From assembly GCA_019685575.1 (NCBI GenBank), contig JABFQO010000014.1, forward strand, positions 1 through 47,327: a DNA stretch of 47,327 nucleotides, written 5' to 3'. Under the pieces are notes generated by a model. The model was not told the origin of the DNA, did no database searches, and was given only the letters and a program-made list of their open reading frames with translations. The stretch is from Candidatus Bathyarchaeota archaeon A05DMB-4 (lineage in GTDB: Archaea > Thermoproteota > Bathyarchaeia > Bathyarchaeales > SOJC01). Numbering within the stretch: position 1 is the first letter of the stretch; every line of letters begins with the position of its first letter. Shown here piece after piece: positions 15,137 to 23,430 of this stretch. A program made the position numbers and the translations under genes.

Positions 15137-15655
15137 TTGACTGTTATCAAGAGAGCACGCCAGAAAGATATTCAAGTTCTTAGCGAGAAATTATTGTCAC
15201 TCTTAGAAGACAAAAACAGCCAAATCTATCAAGACAACGTTGCCAAATTTGGCATTCCAGAAGAATACGTCAAAAAAGCCTTTGCAGAAAAAACACTTCT
15301 GAAGGCAGCCACTACCGGAAAAGCAACATTCTACTTGGCTTTAGAAAACAACGAAATCATAGGTTTCGCTCAAACCATACAAAAAAATGCAAATACAACC
15401 GAACTCGACCGCATTATAATTTTTCCACAACATACAAGAAAAGGCATCGGAACCCAATTGTTGCGCAAAATTATTACCGATCAAAAGCAAAAAGAGGTCG
15501 AGAATATTATCGTGAGCACTGGAAAAGAAGAGCGCCAAGCTAGACAATTCTATGAGAAAAATGGCTTCAAACAGATAAAAGAAGTAACAATAGAAAGCCC
15601 TTGGGGAAAAGAACTAACACTGGTTATCTACCAACTTTGTTTAAGGCGCTCATAA
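15137..15655 (+). CDS. GNAT family N-acetyltransferase
   Basis: Acetyl-CoA-dependent acyltransferase of 172 residues. The acetyl-CoA loop is IIIFPQHTRKGIGTQLLRKI (motif A, R-x2-G-x-G), followed by the ARQFYEKNGFKQI motif B typical of GNAT enzymes. The N-terminus reads TVIKRARQKDIQVLSEKLL, as in many single-domain GNATs. The proposed TTG start has GAGGT about 10 nt upstream. Substrate cannot be told. It follows the truncated DUF169 gene by 29 nt but is probably unrelated to it in function. Confidence 0.85.
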   Translation: MTVIKRARQKDIQVLSEKLLSLLEDKNSQIYQDNVAKFGIPEEYVKKAFAEKTLLKAATTGKATFYLALENNEIIGFAQTIQKNANTTELDRIIIFPQHTRKGIGTQLLRKIITDQKQKEVENIIVSTGKEERQARQFYEKNGFKQIKEVTIESPWGKELTLVIYQLCLRRS

Positions 15656-15763
15656 TCCCAGAGTTTTCATCTGCCATTTGCGTTATTCTCTACGCACACA
15701 GAGAGTTTTTGAGGTTCTTATGCAATAGAACATTTCGAAACTAAGAATTTAAACAGGGTTTTG

Positions 15764-15780
15764 AGCACGCATTCCGTGCT
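15764..15780. repeat. short hairpin in the intergenic space
   Basis: AGCACG-CATTC-CGTGCT, a perfect 6-bp stem with a 5-nt loop, in the 249-nt gap between the GNAT gene and the zinc-ribbon gene. It lies too far from either gene to be a clear terminator or operator. Confidence 0.35.
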
Positions 15781-15904
15781 TTAACGCTCTTTCCAACTTT
15801 TAATGCGTTATTCTGCGTCTTTTTGATGGTAACGTTTTGTTTGTAGAGACTTCTTTCCAAAGTCTTTATTTTAAACCAAGATGAGAATATGCATAGGATG
15901 AGCG

Positions 15905-16540
15905 ATGTCGTCTTCAGAAAAAAACTCGATGTTTCTGGAGGAAAAGATGCTCGAGAACTGTCCAAGGTGTCCTTTGTGCGGCTCTGAAAAAGGCTTCAAA
16001 TTCTCCGGCTGGGGTGTTACTTATGCTGAATGTAAAAACTGCGGTGCTACTTGGCTTCTAAACAGCGACAACATGAAACTCGTGAAAGAATCAAAGGACG
16101 GCGAAGGCTTCCGTCTAGTCAACAAGGCTTTTCCATACGACTTTTGGCAGAAACTAAGCACAACAAGGCCAGAAGAAACACCTGAAGCAAAGGAAACCGC
16201 GCCAGAAGAACTTAAAGCCCCAAAAAAAGCCGCCGAAGAAGCAGTTGAGAAATATGAGTTAGAAAAAGCAAGTGCAAGAGATACGGTTCTTTACGTGTTT
16301 ATTGCTGCGTTCTTGATATTGATGAGCGCCTTCGGTACGCTGTCTTTTTTTGTCTACTCTTCTCTGGACATTCTGGAGTTCCAGACTATTCTGCTCTTCA
16401 GCATTTTATTCGCCGACCTCATCGTAATAGGCGTTTGCTCAATACTCGTGGTCAACTGGGCTGTTCGCGACGAGATAGAAATAAGAAACCTTAAAAACCA
16501 AATTAGAAAACTGCGAAGAAAAATAATCAAAAAGGAGTAA
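15905..16540 (+). CDS. zinc-ribbon membrane protein of unknown function
   Basis: 211 residues. An N-terminal zinc ribbon (CPLCG and CKNCG, about 35 residues apart overall, residues 19-50) is followed by an Ala/Glu/Lys/Pro-rich linker. Two transmembrane helices follow at about 125-148 and 157-182, then a basic C-terminal helix ending RKLRRKIIKKE. The zinc ribbon and the charged tail are probably cytosolic. An internal ATG at 15947 has GGAGG 5 nt upstream and is a good alternative start that keeps the ribbon intact. No function is known. Confidence 0.7.
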   Translation: MSSSEKNSMFLEEKMLENCPRCPLCGSEKGFKFSGWGVTYAECKNCGATWLLNSDNMKLVKESKDGEGFRLVNKAFPYDFWQKLSTTRPEETPEAKETAPEELKAPKKAAEEAVEKYELEKASARDTVLYVFIAAFLILMSAFGTLSFFVYSSLDILEFQTILLFSILFADLIVIGVCSILVVNWAVRDEIEIRNLKNQIRKLRRKIIKKE

Positions 16541-16755
16541 CCCTTCATCCATCGAGTGCACAGTTTGGTTTTTCGGTGTGTCTTAACGAGAAAGACTAGT
16601 GCTCAGCCTATGCGGGTTAATTTTTCTTCTTCTGTGGTATGCAAAAATTTATTCTGAATCCGACTTTCAAATACATACGATTCATACTCCAAGTTCATAC
16701 TTGTTAAATATTATAGCCTGACAAATTTTGAATTCAACACGGAGGCTATCGTAGA

Positions 16756-16923
16756 ATGATGAAAAACAAAGCAACCATGAAAAATAACTACTTCATCGAA
16801 GTGAAAGTGCCTTCTGGCTGCGAAGGATGGCAAAACGTGGTTAACGATAAAATGAGCCAAGCGCTGGAAAAACTGAAAGTCGTCGTTGAGGAACTCGGTG
16901 GCAAAGTATACATCAGATACTAA
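16756..16923 (+). CDS. small hypothetical protein (55 aa)
   Basis: A short coding region with GGAGG about 10 nt before the ATG. The product has a strand-helix-strand pattern: NNYFIEVKVPSGCEGW, a helix MSQALEKLKVVVEELGG, and the ending KVYIRY. It has one cysteine and no membrane segment. The pattern and ribosome site argue for a real gene, but I recognise no family. It stands alone between promoter-like AT-rich stretches. Confidence 0.55.
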   Translation: MMKNKATMKNNYFIEVKVPSGCEGWQNVVNDKMSQALEKLKVVVEELGGKVYIRY

Positions 16924-17067
16924 GCCTACATAGAAACAAATTGTCTCGTCTTGTTACGATGCGCTTATCAAGCATAATGCACACATAACATTGAAAACAT
17001 GCAGAGAAAATTCTGTATCAGCGCGCGCGCTATAACTAAAAGAAAATTCGTGAGATGAAACGCGAAA

Positions 17068-17517
17068 ATGGTGTCAAAAACCGCAAAGAGAGCGATGGAT
17101 TTGTTCGATTCAGGTTATAATTGTGCCGAATCAGTATTACTTGCCTTAAGCGAGAACTTTGCACAGAAAAGCACGATTATTCCTCGCGTTGCAACTGGGT
17201 TCGGCGGTGGCGTTGGAAGATCTGGAAGTATTTGTGGCGCTTTGAGCGGCGCCGTTATGGCAATAGGCTTGCTTGAAGGCTGTGAGATGCCTGAAGAAAA
17301 GGAAAAACGCACTGCCGTTTACAAAGAAGTACTAAGGATGGTTGAGGATTTTGAGAGAGAATTCGGTAGTAGCCACTGTGGGACGCTTACTGGGTGCAAC
17401 ATTCGAACTGAGGACGGGTTGAAAGAATACTATGCTCGAGAAGTTCGAAAAAAAGTTTGTCCAAAATTTGTGGGTTGGTGTGCAGATTATGTTGTGAAGG
17501 GGTATGCCGTTGTTTGA
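17068..17517 (+). CDS. C_GCAxxG_C_C family putative redox protein
   Basis: 149-residue member of the C_GCAxxG_C_C family, named for its cysteine pattern: Cys19 in GYNCAES, the family signature CGALSG at 56-61, Cys72 in EGCEMP, and later cysteines in SSHCGTLTGC, KVCPKF and GWCADY. Such proteins are thought to bind metal or take part in redox reactions, but no activity is firmly known. The glycine-rich ATGFGGGVGRSGSIC stretch precedes the signature. Its 3' end overlaps the convergent membrane-protein gene by 31 nt. Confidence 0.85.
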   Translation: MVSKTAKRAMDLFDSGYNCAESVLLALSENFAQKSTIIPRVATGFGGGVGRSGSICGALSGAVMAIGLLEGCEMPEEKEKRTAVYKEVLRMVEDFEREFGSSHCGTLTGCNIRTEDGLKEYYAREVRKKVCPKFVGWCADYVVKGYAVV

Positions 17518-18050
17518 GGATCTTGTTCCGGGATTTCGGTTTCTTCAGCGTCCCTTATCGAAACTGCGGTTTCTTCTTTTGTTTGTTTTTTCTTGTTGTA
17601 AAGATCAACGGTCAACATAAGAATGTATGGCAGAGATAAATAGAATCCGGCTATCCACGGATTAGTTAGCATCACAGCGTAGCTTAACACTTGCTCTACC
17701 GTTTGAGAAACAAAAATTAACCCCAAAAAGTCAGCAAACGATAAAGCCATAAGGCTCAAAACTAACGTGCAGAAAAACTGAACCAAAACGCCCCTTTTCT
17801 TTCCAATGAGCACTCCGGGAATCATCGAGGTTAAAACAAAAACCCACGCGAGAACATGAACAAATTCCACAAGTTGCATGTGGCTAAGCAGCCATTCTCC
17901 AGCCATAGGAAAAACGATGTCTAAGCTTTGAACTACCGAATTCACGGCGGTTCTAGTGAATGTTTGGTAAGTTATGAGCATTATCCAAGCCAGTGAGAAG
18001 TATACGGGCGTTACAATCGCGGTTTTTCCCAAATTTGCCCACAATTTCAA
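17487..18050 (-). CDS. membrane protein of unknown function
   Basis: 187 residues with about four hydrophobic helices (for example VTPVYFSLAWIMLITY, VEFVHVLAWVFVLTSMIP, VLVQFFCTLVLSLMALSF and WIAGFYLSLPYILMLTV). A charged C-terminal tail of about 40 residues is rich in Glu and Thr and likely cytosolic. No family was recognised. The last 31 nt overlap the convergent C_GCAxxG gene. Confidence 0.6.
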   Translation of the reverse strand: MKLWANLGKTAIVTPVYFSLAWIMLITYQTFTRTAVNSVVQSLDIVFPMAGEWLLSHMQLVEFVHVLAWVFVLTSMIPGVLIGKKRGVLVQFFCTLVLSLMALSFADFLGLIFVSQTVEQVLSYAVMLTNPWIAGFYLSLPYILMLTVDLYNKKKQTKEETAVSIRDAEETEIPEQDPQTTAYPFTT

Positions 18051-18184
18051 TTATTTTTTTTCTATATCTTTTAAATAAATTACGAATTCAACATTCGTCT
18101 TGACAATAGTCATCCAAAAAATTAAAGAAAGGTTCTTACGTCAACTATACGCAGACAAAATGTCGTGGTGGAAGATGCGCTGGT

Positions 18185-18850
18185 ATGTTGCCGGAAACTT
18201 ATACGGCGGTGTTTTTGAGTGTTTGTTTGGGCGTCTTTTACTTGGTGAATTTATACAATCTTGTGGTAAACCGTAGAAGAAGAGAACCGTCATCTGTTCG
18301 CACAAACCAAGAATCTTCTGAGACTTTGCAGCCTCCAAGGGTTTTTCTTGCTTTGGTGGCGTTTGGCACGTTTATTTTCTGGTCGAAGTCGCTCCTTTAT
18401 CCCGTTCTTGTTTTTACAAACATCATTCAATACTTGGAGAACTTCTTCTTTACATTAGGGTTTTTGTTTGGTTTCTATGTGCAAGTTTTAGGCATTGCTT
18501 TGACGTCGGTTGGCTACTTTCTCTTTACATGGAGCGTGATCGCAAGGGGACGGTATTCAACTGCGTGGGAGATGTCGGCAAATCATAAGTTGGTCACTTG
18601 GGGACCATATCGTTATGTTCGGCATCCTTCCTATCTTGCGTATTTCGTGTTGTTCTTTGGGTTGTTCTTTATTTGGCCCGCATGGACATCCTTACTTCCC
18701 TTGGTGGCAATTCCGGGGTACGTGCGTGTGGCCGAGGCGGAGGAGAAAATGTTGATCCATAAGTTTGGTGACGAATACTTAGCGTATCAAAAAGAGGTTG
18801 GACAGTTTTTTCCAAAGTTTAGAAGAAGCAAAGTAAAACTGCAAGTGTAA
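18185..18850 (+). CDS. membrane methyltransferase, isoprenylcysteine/phospholipid methyltransferase type
   Basis: 221-residue integral membrane protein of the ICMT/PEMT superfamily. The SAM-binding signature is WGPYRYVRHPSYLAYFVLF, followed by a late Glu-rich helix RVAEAEEKMLIHKFGDEYLAYQ typical of the fold. About five transmembrane helices are seen. Likely acts on a lipid or a small isoprenoid rather than protein cysteine, since archaea lack the CaaX pathway; the substrate is unknown. No partner gene is evident. Confidence 0.82.
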   Translation: MLPETYTAVFLSVCLGVFYLVNLYNLVVNRRRREPSSVRTNQESSETLQPPRVFLALVAFGTFIFWSKSLLYPVLVFTNIIQYLENFFFTLGFLFGFYVQVLGIALTSVGYFLFTWSVIARGRYSTAWEMSANHKLVTWGPYRYVRHPSYLAYFVLFFGLFFIWPAWTSLLPLVAIPGYVRVAEAEEKMLIHKFGDEYLAYQKEVGQFFPKFRRSKVKLQV

Positions 18851-18899
18851 GGTGTACGTTGTCCGCGTTTTTTCCTCGTAGTCGGAATCTGAATTAGTG

Positions 18900-18916
18900 A
18901 TACTAATAGTTAGTAT
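18900..18916. promoter_or_regulatory. perfect 17-bp palindrome, candidate operator
   Basis: ATACTAA-TAG-TTAGTAT, with 7-bp arms and a 3-nt centre, 47 nt before the likely ATG of the next gene. It could be a regulator site. It also lies inside a possible longer 5' reading frame, which is why the shorter start is preferred. Confidence 0.4.
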
Positions 18917-18962
18917 AGATAGTTCACAAAACAATTATAGTCAAAGCCACAACTCAATTTCC

Positions 18963-19397
18963 ATGCAAAAAGATCAAGAAACAAACGAAAACACGGTGGA
19001 TCCCAAGAAAATCGCAGGATCAATTATGCTTCTGGGTTTGGTCGCTGGGTTACTTGCCGGGGTTGTGTTGGGTTATCAATTGTATCAAGTGGTTTCTATT
19101 AGACTAGGTTTTTGGGAGGGAAAAGTCGACGCCACGCACATCGTTGTTCTCACGTTGAGGCATCAAATCCAAAGTAGCAACAAAATAAGAACCACCATTG
19201 TTCTTGGAAACACGGGACAGGAAACTGTCCACTGCAACTTTACAGCGTATTATAAAGGCATTCTAAATGAACACCTCGCGGTATACTCGTTTAACGCTAC
19301 CATAGACACCGACGAAACATACCGCCAAGACTTTACCGTGACACCGATAAACGTGAGTCAATGGGCCGGAACCGACCTTAGCATATTCGAGTACTAA
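18963..19397 (+). CDS. membrane-anchored extracellular protein of unknown function
   Basis: About 144 residues from the ATG at 18963. One transmembrane helix near the N-terminus (IMLLGLVAGLLAGVVLGYQLY) anchors a beta-rich exterior domain with several possible N-glycosylation sites (NFT, NAT, NVS). A GTG at 18897 would add 22 residues across the palindrome and is less likely. The gene ends 4 nt into the convergent HemK-like gene. No family recognised. Confidence 0.55.
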   Translation: MQKDQETNENTVDPKKIAGSIMLLGLVAGLLAGVVLGYQLYQVVSIRLGFWEGKVDATHIVVLTLRHQIQSSNKIRTTIVLGNTGQETVHCNFTAYYKGILNEHLAVYSFNATIDTDETYRQDFTVTPINVSQWAGTDLSIFEY

Positions 19398-20011
19398 CCC
19401 GAACGTTTAGCTTCTATGACAACTATTGTTTCAAAATCAGCTTTCTTTTCAGCAATCACTTTCGCAGCCAAGCCTTCTGCAACAAGCATGCGTAGGCTCT
19501 GCTTCATGTTTGACAGGGTTGACTGAACTAGAAGGATTCTTCCGTTTTTTCTCAAATGTTTAGGCGCTTCTCGGATGAAACGGTCGATGATTTTTCTTCC
19601 GTTTTTTCCTCCTGCCCATGCCTTTGCTTCCAAATCGTGTTCTTCCCACTTTTCTGAGGGTAAGTATGGTGCATTGAAGAGAATTATGTCGAATTGCTCG
19701 TTTTGTTTTATCGATTCGAATAAATTCCCGTGCCGTACTTCTATTTTGTCAGCAACATTATTCAAATCAGCATTTCGCCTTGCGCATTGAATGGCTAATG
19801 AATTCGTATCTACGGCTATCACTTTTTTTGCCCTTTTTGCTGCTAATACAGCAAGAATGCCGCAGCCGGTGCCCATGTCCAAAACCAAATCACCATCGTT
19901 CACCATTAGATTTTCGGCTAGAAGAAAACTATCCTCAGCAGGCGCGTACACGGTCTTGGGCACTTCGAAAACAAAATCGTTGTAGAACACTTTTCTATTG
20001 TGCGAATTCAT
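19394..20011 (-). CDS. HemK/PrmC-type SAM methyltransferase
   Basis: About 205-residue class I methyltransferase related to archaeal and eukaryotic Mtq2/HemK, which methylates the glutamine of the release factor GGQ motif. SAM motif I is VLDMGTGCGILAVLAA, and the acidic residue of motif II is in IAVDTNS. The catalytic NPPY of the family is NAPYLPSE here. The ATG at 20011 overlaps the end of ksgA by 17 nt and matches the usual N-terminus near NRKVFYNDFVFEVP. The NAPY substitution is tolerated in archaeal members. Sits in the KsgA-DUF655-Rpb4-L21e run. Confidence 0.85.
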   Translation of the reverse strand: MNSHNRKVFYNDFVFEVPKTVYAPAEDSFLLAENLMVNDGDLVLDMGTGCGILAVLAAKRAKKVIAVDTNSLAIQCARRNADLNNVADKIEVRHGNLFESIKQNEQFDIILFNAPYLPSEKWEEHDLEAKAWAGGKNGRKIIDRFIREAPKHLRKNGRILLVQSTLSNMKQSLRMLVAEGLAAKVIAEKKADFETIVVIEAKRSG

Positions 20012-20801
20012 CAGCCAATGCTCCAAAGTCTTCAGGTGCGAGTTCACGGACTCGTTTGTCATGGAAAAGAAGCGAATCAGCGAGTTCTTTCTTTTCGCCA
20101 TGTTTGCTAAGAAAACCTTGAACTGCGTTTCGCACCTTTTTGTTTCTCTGCGTGAAAAGTGTTCTTACAAGTTCATGGAAAGTTTCCTCGTTTTTTGGTT
20201 GAAATGGTGGAGTTTTTCTGGGCTTGAGGCGTACAATCCGCGCGTCAACGTTGGGGGGTGGATAGAATGTCTCTTTTGGCACGAGGTCTAAACGCTCCAC
20301 TTCGGCACGGTAATAGGCTTCAACGGTCAAGCGGCTATAATCTCTACTGCCCACTTGTGCCACGAGACGTTCGGCGAACTCTTTTTGAAAAGTCAAAACC
20401 GCACAGTCAAATTTTCGCTTCAAAAGCCAGAAGAGGATGGGCGAGGAAACGTGGAATGGCGGGTTGGAGACGACTTTATTGAAGGCGGGAATTTCTGCCT
20501 CAAGTATGTTGCCTTCGATTAGAGTAATATTCTCAAGGTTGGCTGTTTCGATTTTCAAGGCTTCGATTAACTTGTGGTCTATTTCAACCGCGATAACCTT
20601 CCCGCAAAGAGGAGCAAGCACTCTTGTTAAAGCGCCAAAACCAGCCCCGATTTCCAGGACCACATCGTCCTTTGAAAGAGAAGCATAAAAGGCCATAGTA
20701 TGCAAAACACCTTCGTCCGTCATGAAATTTTGTCCCAAGCGTTTTTTCGGAAAAATCCCGTAACGCCTAAACAGTTGCTTTGCGGCTGTTTTCTTGTTCA
20801 T
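19995..20801 (-). CDS. ksgA: 16S rRNA dimethyladenosine transferase (KsgA/RsmA)
   Basis: Dimethylates two adjacent adenines near the 3' end of 16S rRNA in late small-subunit maturation. It has the RLGQNFMTD start motif, SAM motif VLEIGAGFGALTRVLA, acidic VIAVEID, and catalytic motif VVSNPPFHVSSPI. ATG at 20801 gives 268 residues, normal for archaea; longer reading frames start in DUF655. It is 10 nt after DUF655 and overlaps the HemK-like gene. Confidence 0.95.
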   Translation of the reverse strand: MNKKTAAKQLFRRYGIFPKKRLGQNFMTDEGVLHTMAFYASLSKDDVVLEIGAGFGALTRVLAPLCGKVIAVEIDHKLIEALKIETANLENITLIEGNILEAEIPAFNKVVSNPPFHVSSPILFWLLKRKFDCAVLTFQKEFAERLVAQVGSRDYSRLTVEAYYRAEVERLDLVPKETFYPPPNVDARIVRLKPRKTPPFQPKNEETFHELVRTLFTQRNKKVRNAVQGFLSKHGEKKELADSLLFHDKRVRELAPEDFGALADEFAQ

Positions 20802-20811
20802 TAGGTTTTCA

Positions 20812-21372
20812 CTATGGCGCCCGTGTGAATAAACGGTATTTGCTTTCGCCCTCCAGTTCTTCAAGAACCCTTTTCGCAATCAGTTTTGCAGGGTTCGGAA
20901 TGTTGGCGCGGGTTTGGAGGTCATCAAACTTCTCAAAGGGCTTTTTTTCTCTTTCGTTGATTATTTGCCACATGTACTTTTTTCCTATGCCTGGAATAAG
21001 TTCTATCGCGTGCATGCGAGGCGTAATCGCTTGGGCAGTGTTGAAGAAGTTGATGAACCATTTTTCGCGGTTTAAAATTATTTTCTCCACGACGTTTGGA
21101 AGTTCCATTTTTGCGGTTGTTGTGAGTTCGTCGTATCCTATCCGTCCCATGATGTAAGTGACTTCCTTCCTCTCCTCCTTGCCTACGTAGAGTCTGTCGC
21201 CAGTTTTGACGATTAACCCTTCTCTTATCGTGGCCTCAAGCAGCGTAAAGTATTCCTCGCCTACAAGCTGAACCAAGGCTCCCGCTCGGTAACCAGCACG
21301 GGCTACTGCTCTGCCGTGAGGCAAAAAGTCCAGTACGTACCCGTATTCCTCGTATCTCTTCTCTGCGCTCAC
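20812..21372 (-). CDS. DUF655 family nucleic-acid-binding protein
   Basis: Archaeal DUF655 protein of 186 residues. The N-terminal half is beta-rich (YGYVLDFLPHGRA, and LVQLVGEEYFTLLEATIREG). The C-terminal half has a helix-hairpin-helix stretch around ELIPGIGKKYMWQII and FDDLQTRANIPNPAKLIAKRVLEEL, pointing to nucleic-acid binding. In archaea it is regularly placed between rpb4 and ksgA, as here, which suggests a part in ribosome biogenesis or transcription. Precise role unknown. Confidence 0.85.
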   Translation of the reverse strand: MSAEKRYEEYGYVLDFLPHGRAVARAGYRAGALVQLVGEEYFTLLEATIREGLIVKTGDRLYVGKEERKEVTYIMGRIGYDELTTTAKMELPNVVEKIILNREKWFINFFNTAQAITPRMHAIELIPGIGKKYMWQIINEREKKPFEKFDDLQTRANIPNPAKLIAKRVLEELEGESKYRLFTRAP

Positions 21373-21434
21373 TCTCTCTCGTTTGCCTCCACTTGCAAAA
21401 TTAACTCTTAGTATGCTTATAGAGGTAAAAACTC

Positions 21435-21773
21435 TTATGGCTTTTTACGGTACTGATTCAAGAGAGACAATATGGACTCTATCTTTGCGGTTTCGATGAT
21501 TTTTTTGCCGCCGCCCAAGAAAACACGAATTTCTTCCACGCTTTCGGGCATGCAGTTTACTATTTCTATCGCTTCGGTGGGTTCCAACTCAAATTCTTTA
21601 ACTAGTTTTTGTGTTAGTTTTTCTGCGTTATCTGCGGTGATTTTTGAAAATTTAGCGGTGTAGTCTAGTGTTCGACGTTGGAATTGGTCGAGTTGTTCTC
21701 CGTTCAACGACTCTAGCAGTTCTTTTGCTTGTGGCAAGGTTAGAAGTTTTTCTTCTTGTGGTTTTTTAGACAT
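21435..21773 (-). CDS. rpoF: RNA polymerase subunit F (Rpb4/RpoF)
   Basis: 112-residue archaeal Rpb4 homologue that forms the polymerase stalk with subunit E (Rpb7). Helical throughout, with RRTLDYTAKFSKI and the C-terminal KIIETAKIESILSLLNQYRK typical of the subunit. Its start overlaps the L21e stop by 8 nt, a classic archaeal arrangement supporting the assignment. Confidence 0.9.
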   Translation of the reverse strand: MSKKPQEEKLLTLPQAKELLESLNGEQLDQFQRRTLDYTAKFSKITADNAEKLTQKLVKEFELEPTEAIEIVNCMPESVEEIRVFLGGGKKIIETAKIESILSLLNQYRKKP

Positions 21774-22071
21774 TTTTAACCTCCGTCCAAGGTGCCAAAT
21801 GTTCGGGCCGCACGATTATTTTTCTCGTCGCGTCTCCTTGGGTAACATTAACTGCGTAGGCTCTGCCTCGTTTGTCTATCACTACGCCTACCCTTCCATG
21901 ATACCTACGATGGGGCATACCCTTGTGGATAGTCGGGTTTATTTTTATCAGCACTTTTTCTCCAGGTTGATAGCCACGGAGAAGTTTGCTCAATCCGATT
22001 TTGCCTTTTTCTCGAGGCTCTTTCCTAAGCAACGAACGGGTACGGCAACGGTATCCTTTTGAACCTTTCAT
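21766..22071 (-). CDS. rpl21e: large ribosomal subunit protein L21e
   Basis: 101-residue ribosomal protein, matching the family in length and motifs: MKGSKGYRCRTRSLLRK, RGYQPGEKVLIKINPTIHKG, and MPHRRYHGRVGVVIDKRG. Its ATG overlaps the Pus10 stop by 4 nt and its end overlaps rpoF by 8 nt, so translation is probably coupled. Confidence 0.95.
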   Translation of the reverse strand: MKGSKGYRCRTRSLLRKEPREKGKIGLSKLLRGYQPGEKVLIKINPTIHKGMPHRRYHGRVGVVIDKRGRAYAVNVTQGDATRKIIVRPEHLAPWTEVKNV

Positions 22072-23399
22072 TTTTGTTTCCTCTCAATCACTTCTAATAC
22101 GTCCAACTGTGATGGAGTGGCTTTTGTACCCAGGATTTCTGCCACGCTGGGCTTGGTTCTTCCATCATCTCCTGTGACCAGTTCTTTGACGTAAAGGCCG
22201 CCTTGGCACCTCACTTTCAACTGTGCACGGTTGGGTGACAACCTTTTTACTTTAGCCTCATATATGTACTTTTCCCGCATTCTATCGGACCTTCTATGCA
22301 GTACTCTTTGTGGTGTTTGTTGACGAACGAGGATTCCGTGAAGAGACTTTTCCAAGCTCGTTAGCTCATCGTCAGAAACGTTTCGGCCGAATTCAACCGT
22401 GACTCGGTACGTTTTTTCTATGGCTTCGCCCTTTTTCAAGTGTCTAATTAGGTTCTTATCCGCAAACCGTAGTTCGTGCACCTCAACCTTGCCGGCTGCG
22501 CGTGTGTTTATTGTTTCCTCCAACATCTTCAGGTCGATGAAGCGTTTTTTTGGTTGTTTTACTTCGATTATGAATGGTCGTCCCTTTCCCAGCATGCGGG
22601 CATCCACGTCTTCTCGTCCCGCGCCGTGAAATTCAGCGGTCATGCCCTGCGTCATTTCCAGCGTAGGTGCCGCAACAAATTCCTCCACCGATTCCGCGTA
22701 TGTTTTTCCAGTCCAGTTGCATTTTTTGCAGCCTTTTCCTTTGCATTCTCGGCAGAGCCAACGTGATTGGGATACGCCTCTGACTAGTTTTTTGTATTTG
22801 CCTGCGATGTAAAGCGGGTTGATTTGCAGTGTAACTTGCTGGTTGAAAGGGTTCACTAGAATAGAAATGTCTGGCTTGTTAAATTCAACCTCCTTACCGG
22901 TTAATTTTGAAATTTCTCTGCCGATAACTCGGCTGAAATCGTTCCGCATGTCTTCGCCAAGGTTTAAACCAAACTCCGCTTTAAACTCGTCTTCTCGCTC
23001 TTTGATTTCTGCTAGTAATTTTATGCCTACGAGAAACGTAGAAAATTCATAATCTGAAAGCAGTTTGACTGATTTTTCTGCAAGTTTCGATATGTCCGTA
23101 GTTTTTTCTTCGCAGAGATAGCACGGTCTGGCTTTGCCTACGGGTATTTTTCTCATTTGCAAAATTTGCATTGCCATTGGAAAGGCACCGTTCGTTGCTA
23201 AAGTTTTTAATGCTGTAACTCCGGCTTTGTTGTTTGCGAGGATTTTTTCGTGAGCTTTCATCGTTAGAAGAAGTTTTATGGTTTCTCCTCGTGTTTGGTT
23301 TTCCAAGTTATATCCCAGTAGCGCGAATTGTCTTCCTAAGCAACGGTTGCAAAGTGGATGTTTTTCGAGAATTTTCTGGGCTTTTTTGAGAATCTCCAC
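22068..23399 (-). CDS. pus10: tRNA pseudouridine synthase Pus10
   Basis: 443-residue archaeal Pus10, which makes pseudouridine 54 and/or 55 in tRNA T loops. An N-terminal zinc-binding region is visible (CNRCLGRQFALLGYN with CYLCEEK), then a THUMP-like segment and a second Cys cluster, CRECKGKGCKKC. The catalytic aspartate is in GREDVDARMLGKGRPF, and a late KVRCQGGLYVKELVTGD matches the pseudouridine synthase core. It links to L21e by a 4-nt overlap and follows SRP54 by 31 nt. The window's own tRNA-Ile lacks U55. Confidence 0.93.
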   Translation of the reverse strand: MEILKKAQKILEKHPLCNRCLGRQFALLGYNLENQTRGETIKLLLTMKAHEKILANNKAGVTALKTLATNGAFPMAMQILQMRKIPVGKARPCYLCEEKTTDISKLAEKSVKLLSDYEFSTFLVGIKLLAEIKEREDEFKAEFGLNLGEDMRNDFSRVIGREISKLTGKEVEFNKPDISILVNPFNQQVTLQINPLYIAGKYKKLVRGVSQSRWLCRECKGKGCKKCNWTGKTYAESVEEFVAAPTLEMTQGMTAEFHGAGREDVDARMLGKGRPFIIEVKQPKKRFIDLKMLEETINTRAAGKVEVHELRFADKNLIRHLKKGEAIEKTYRVTVEFGRNVSDDELTSLEKSLHGILVRQQTPQRVLHRRSDRMREKYIYEAKVKRLSPNRAQLKVRCQGGLYVKELVTGDDGRTKPSVAEILGTKATPSQLDVLEVIERKQK

Positions 23400-23430
23400 C
23401 CAATCCCTTCTTTTAGCGATTGGTTATGTT

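Noticed and set aside
15741-15965. Minus-strand open frame before the zinc-ribbon gene
   Set aside because: It overlaps the zinc-ribbon gene start and a hairpin; composition is not protein-like and no ribosome site was seen.
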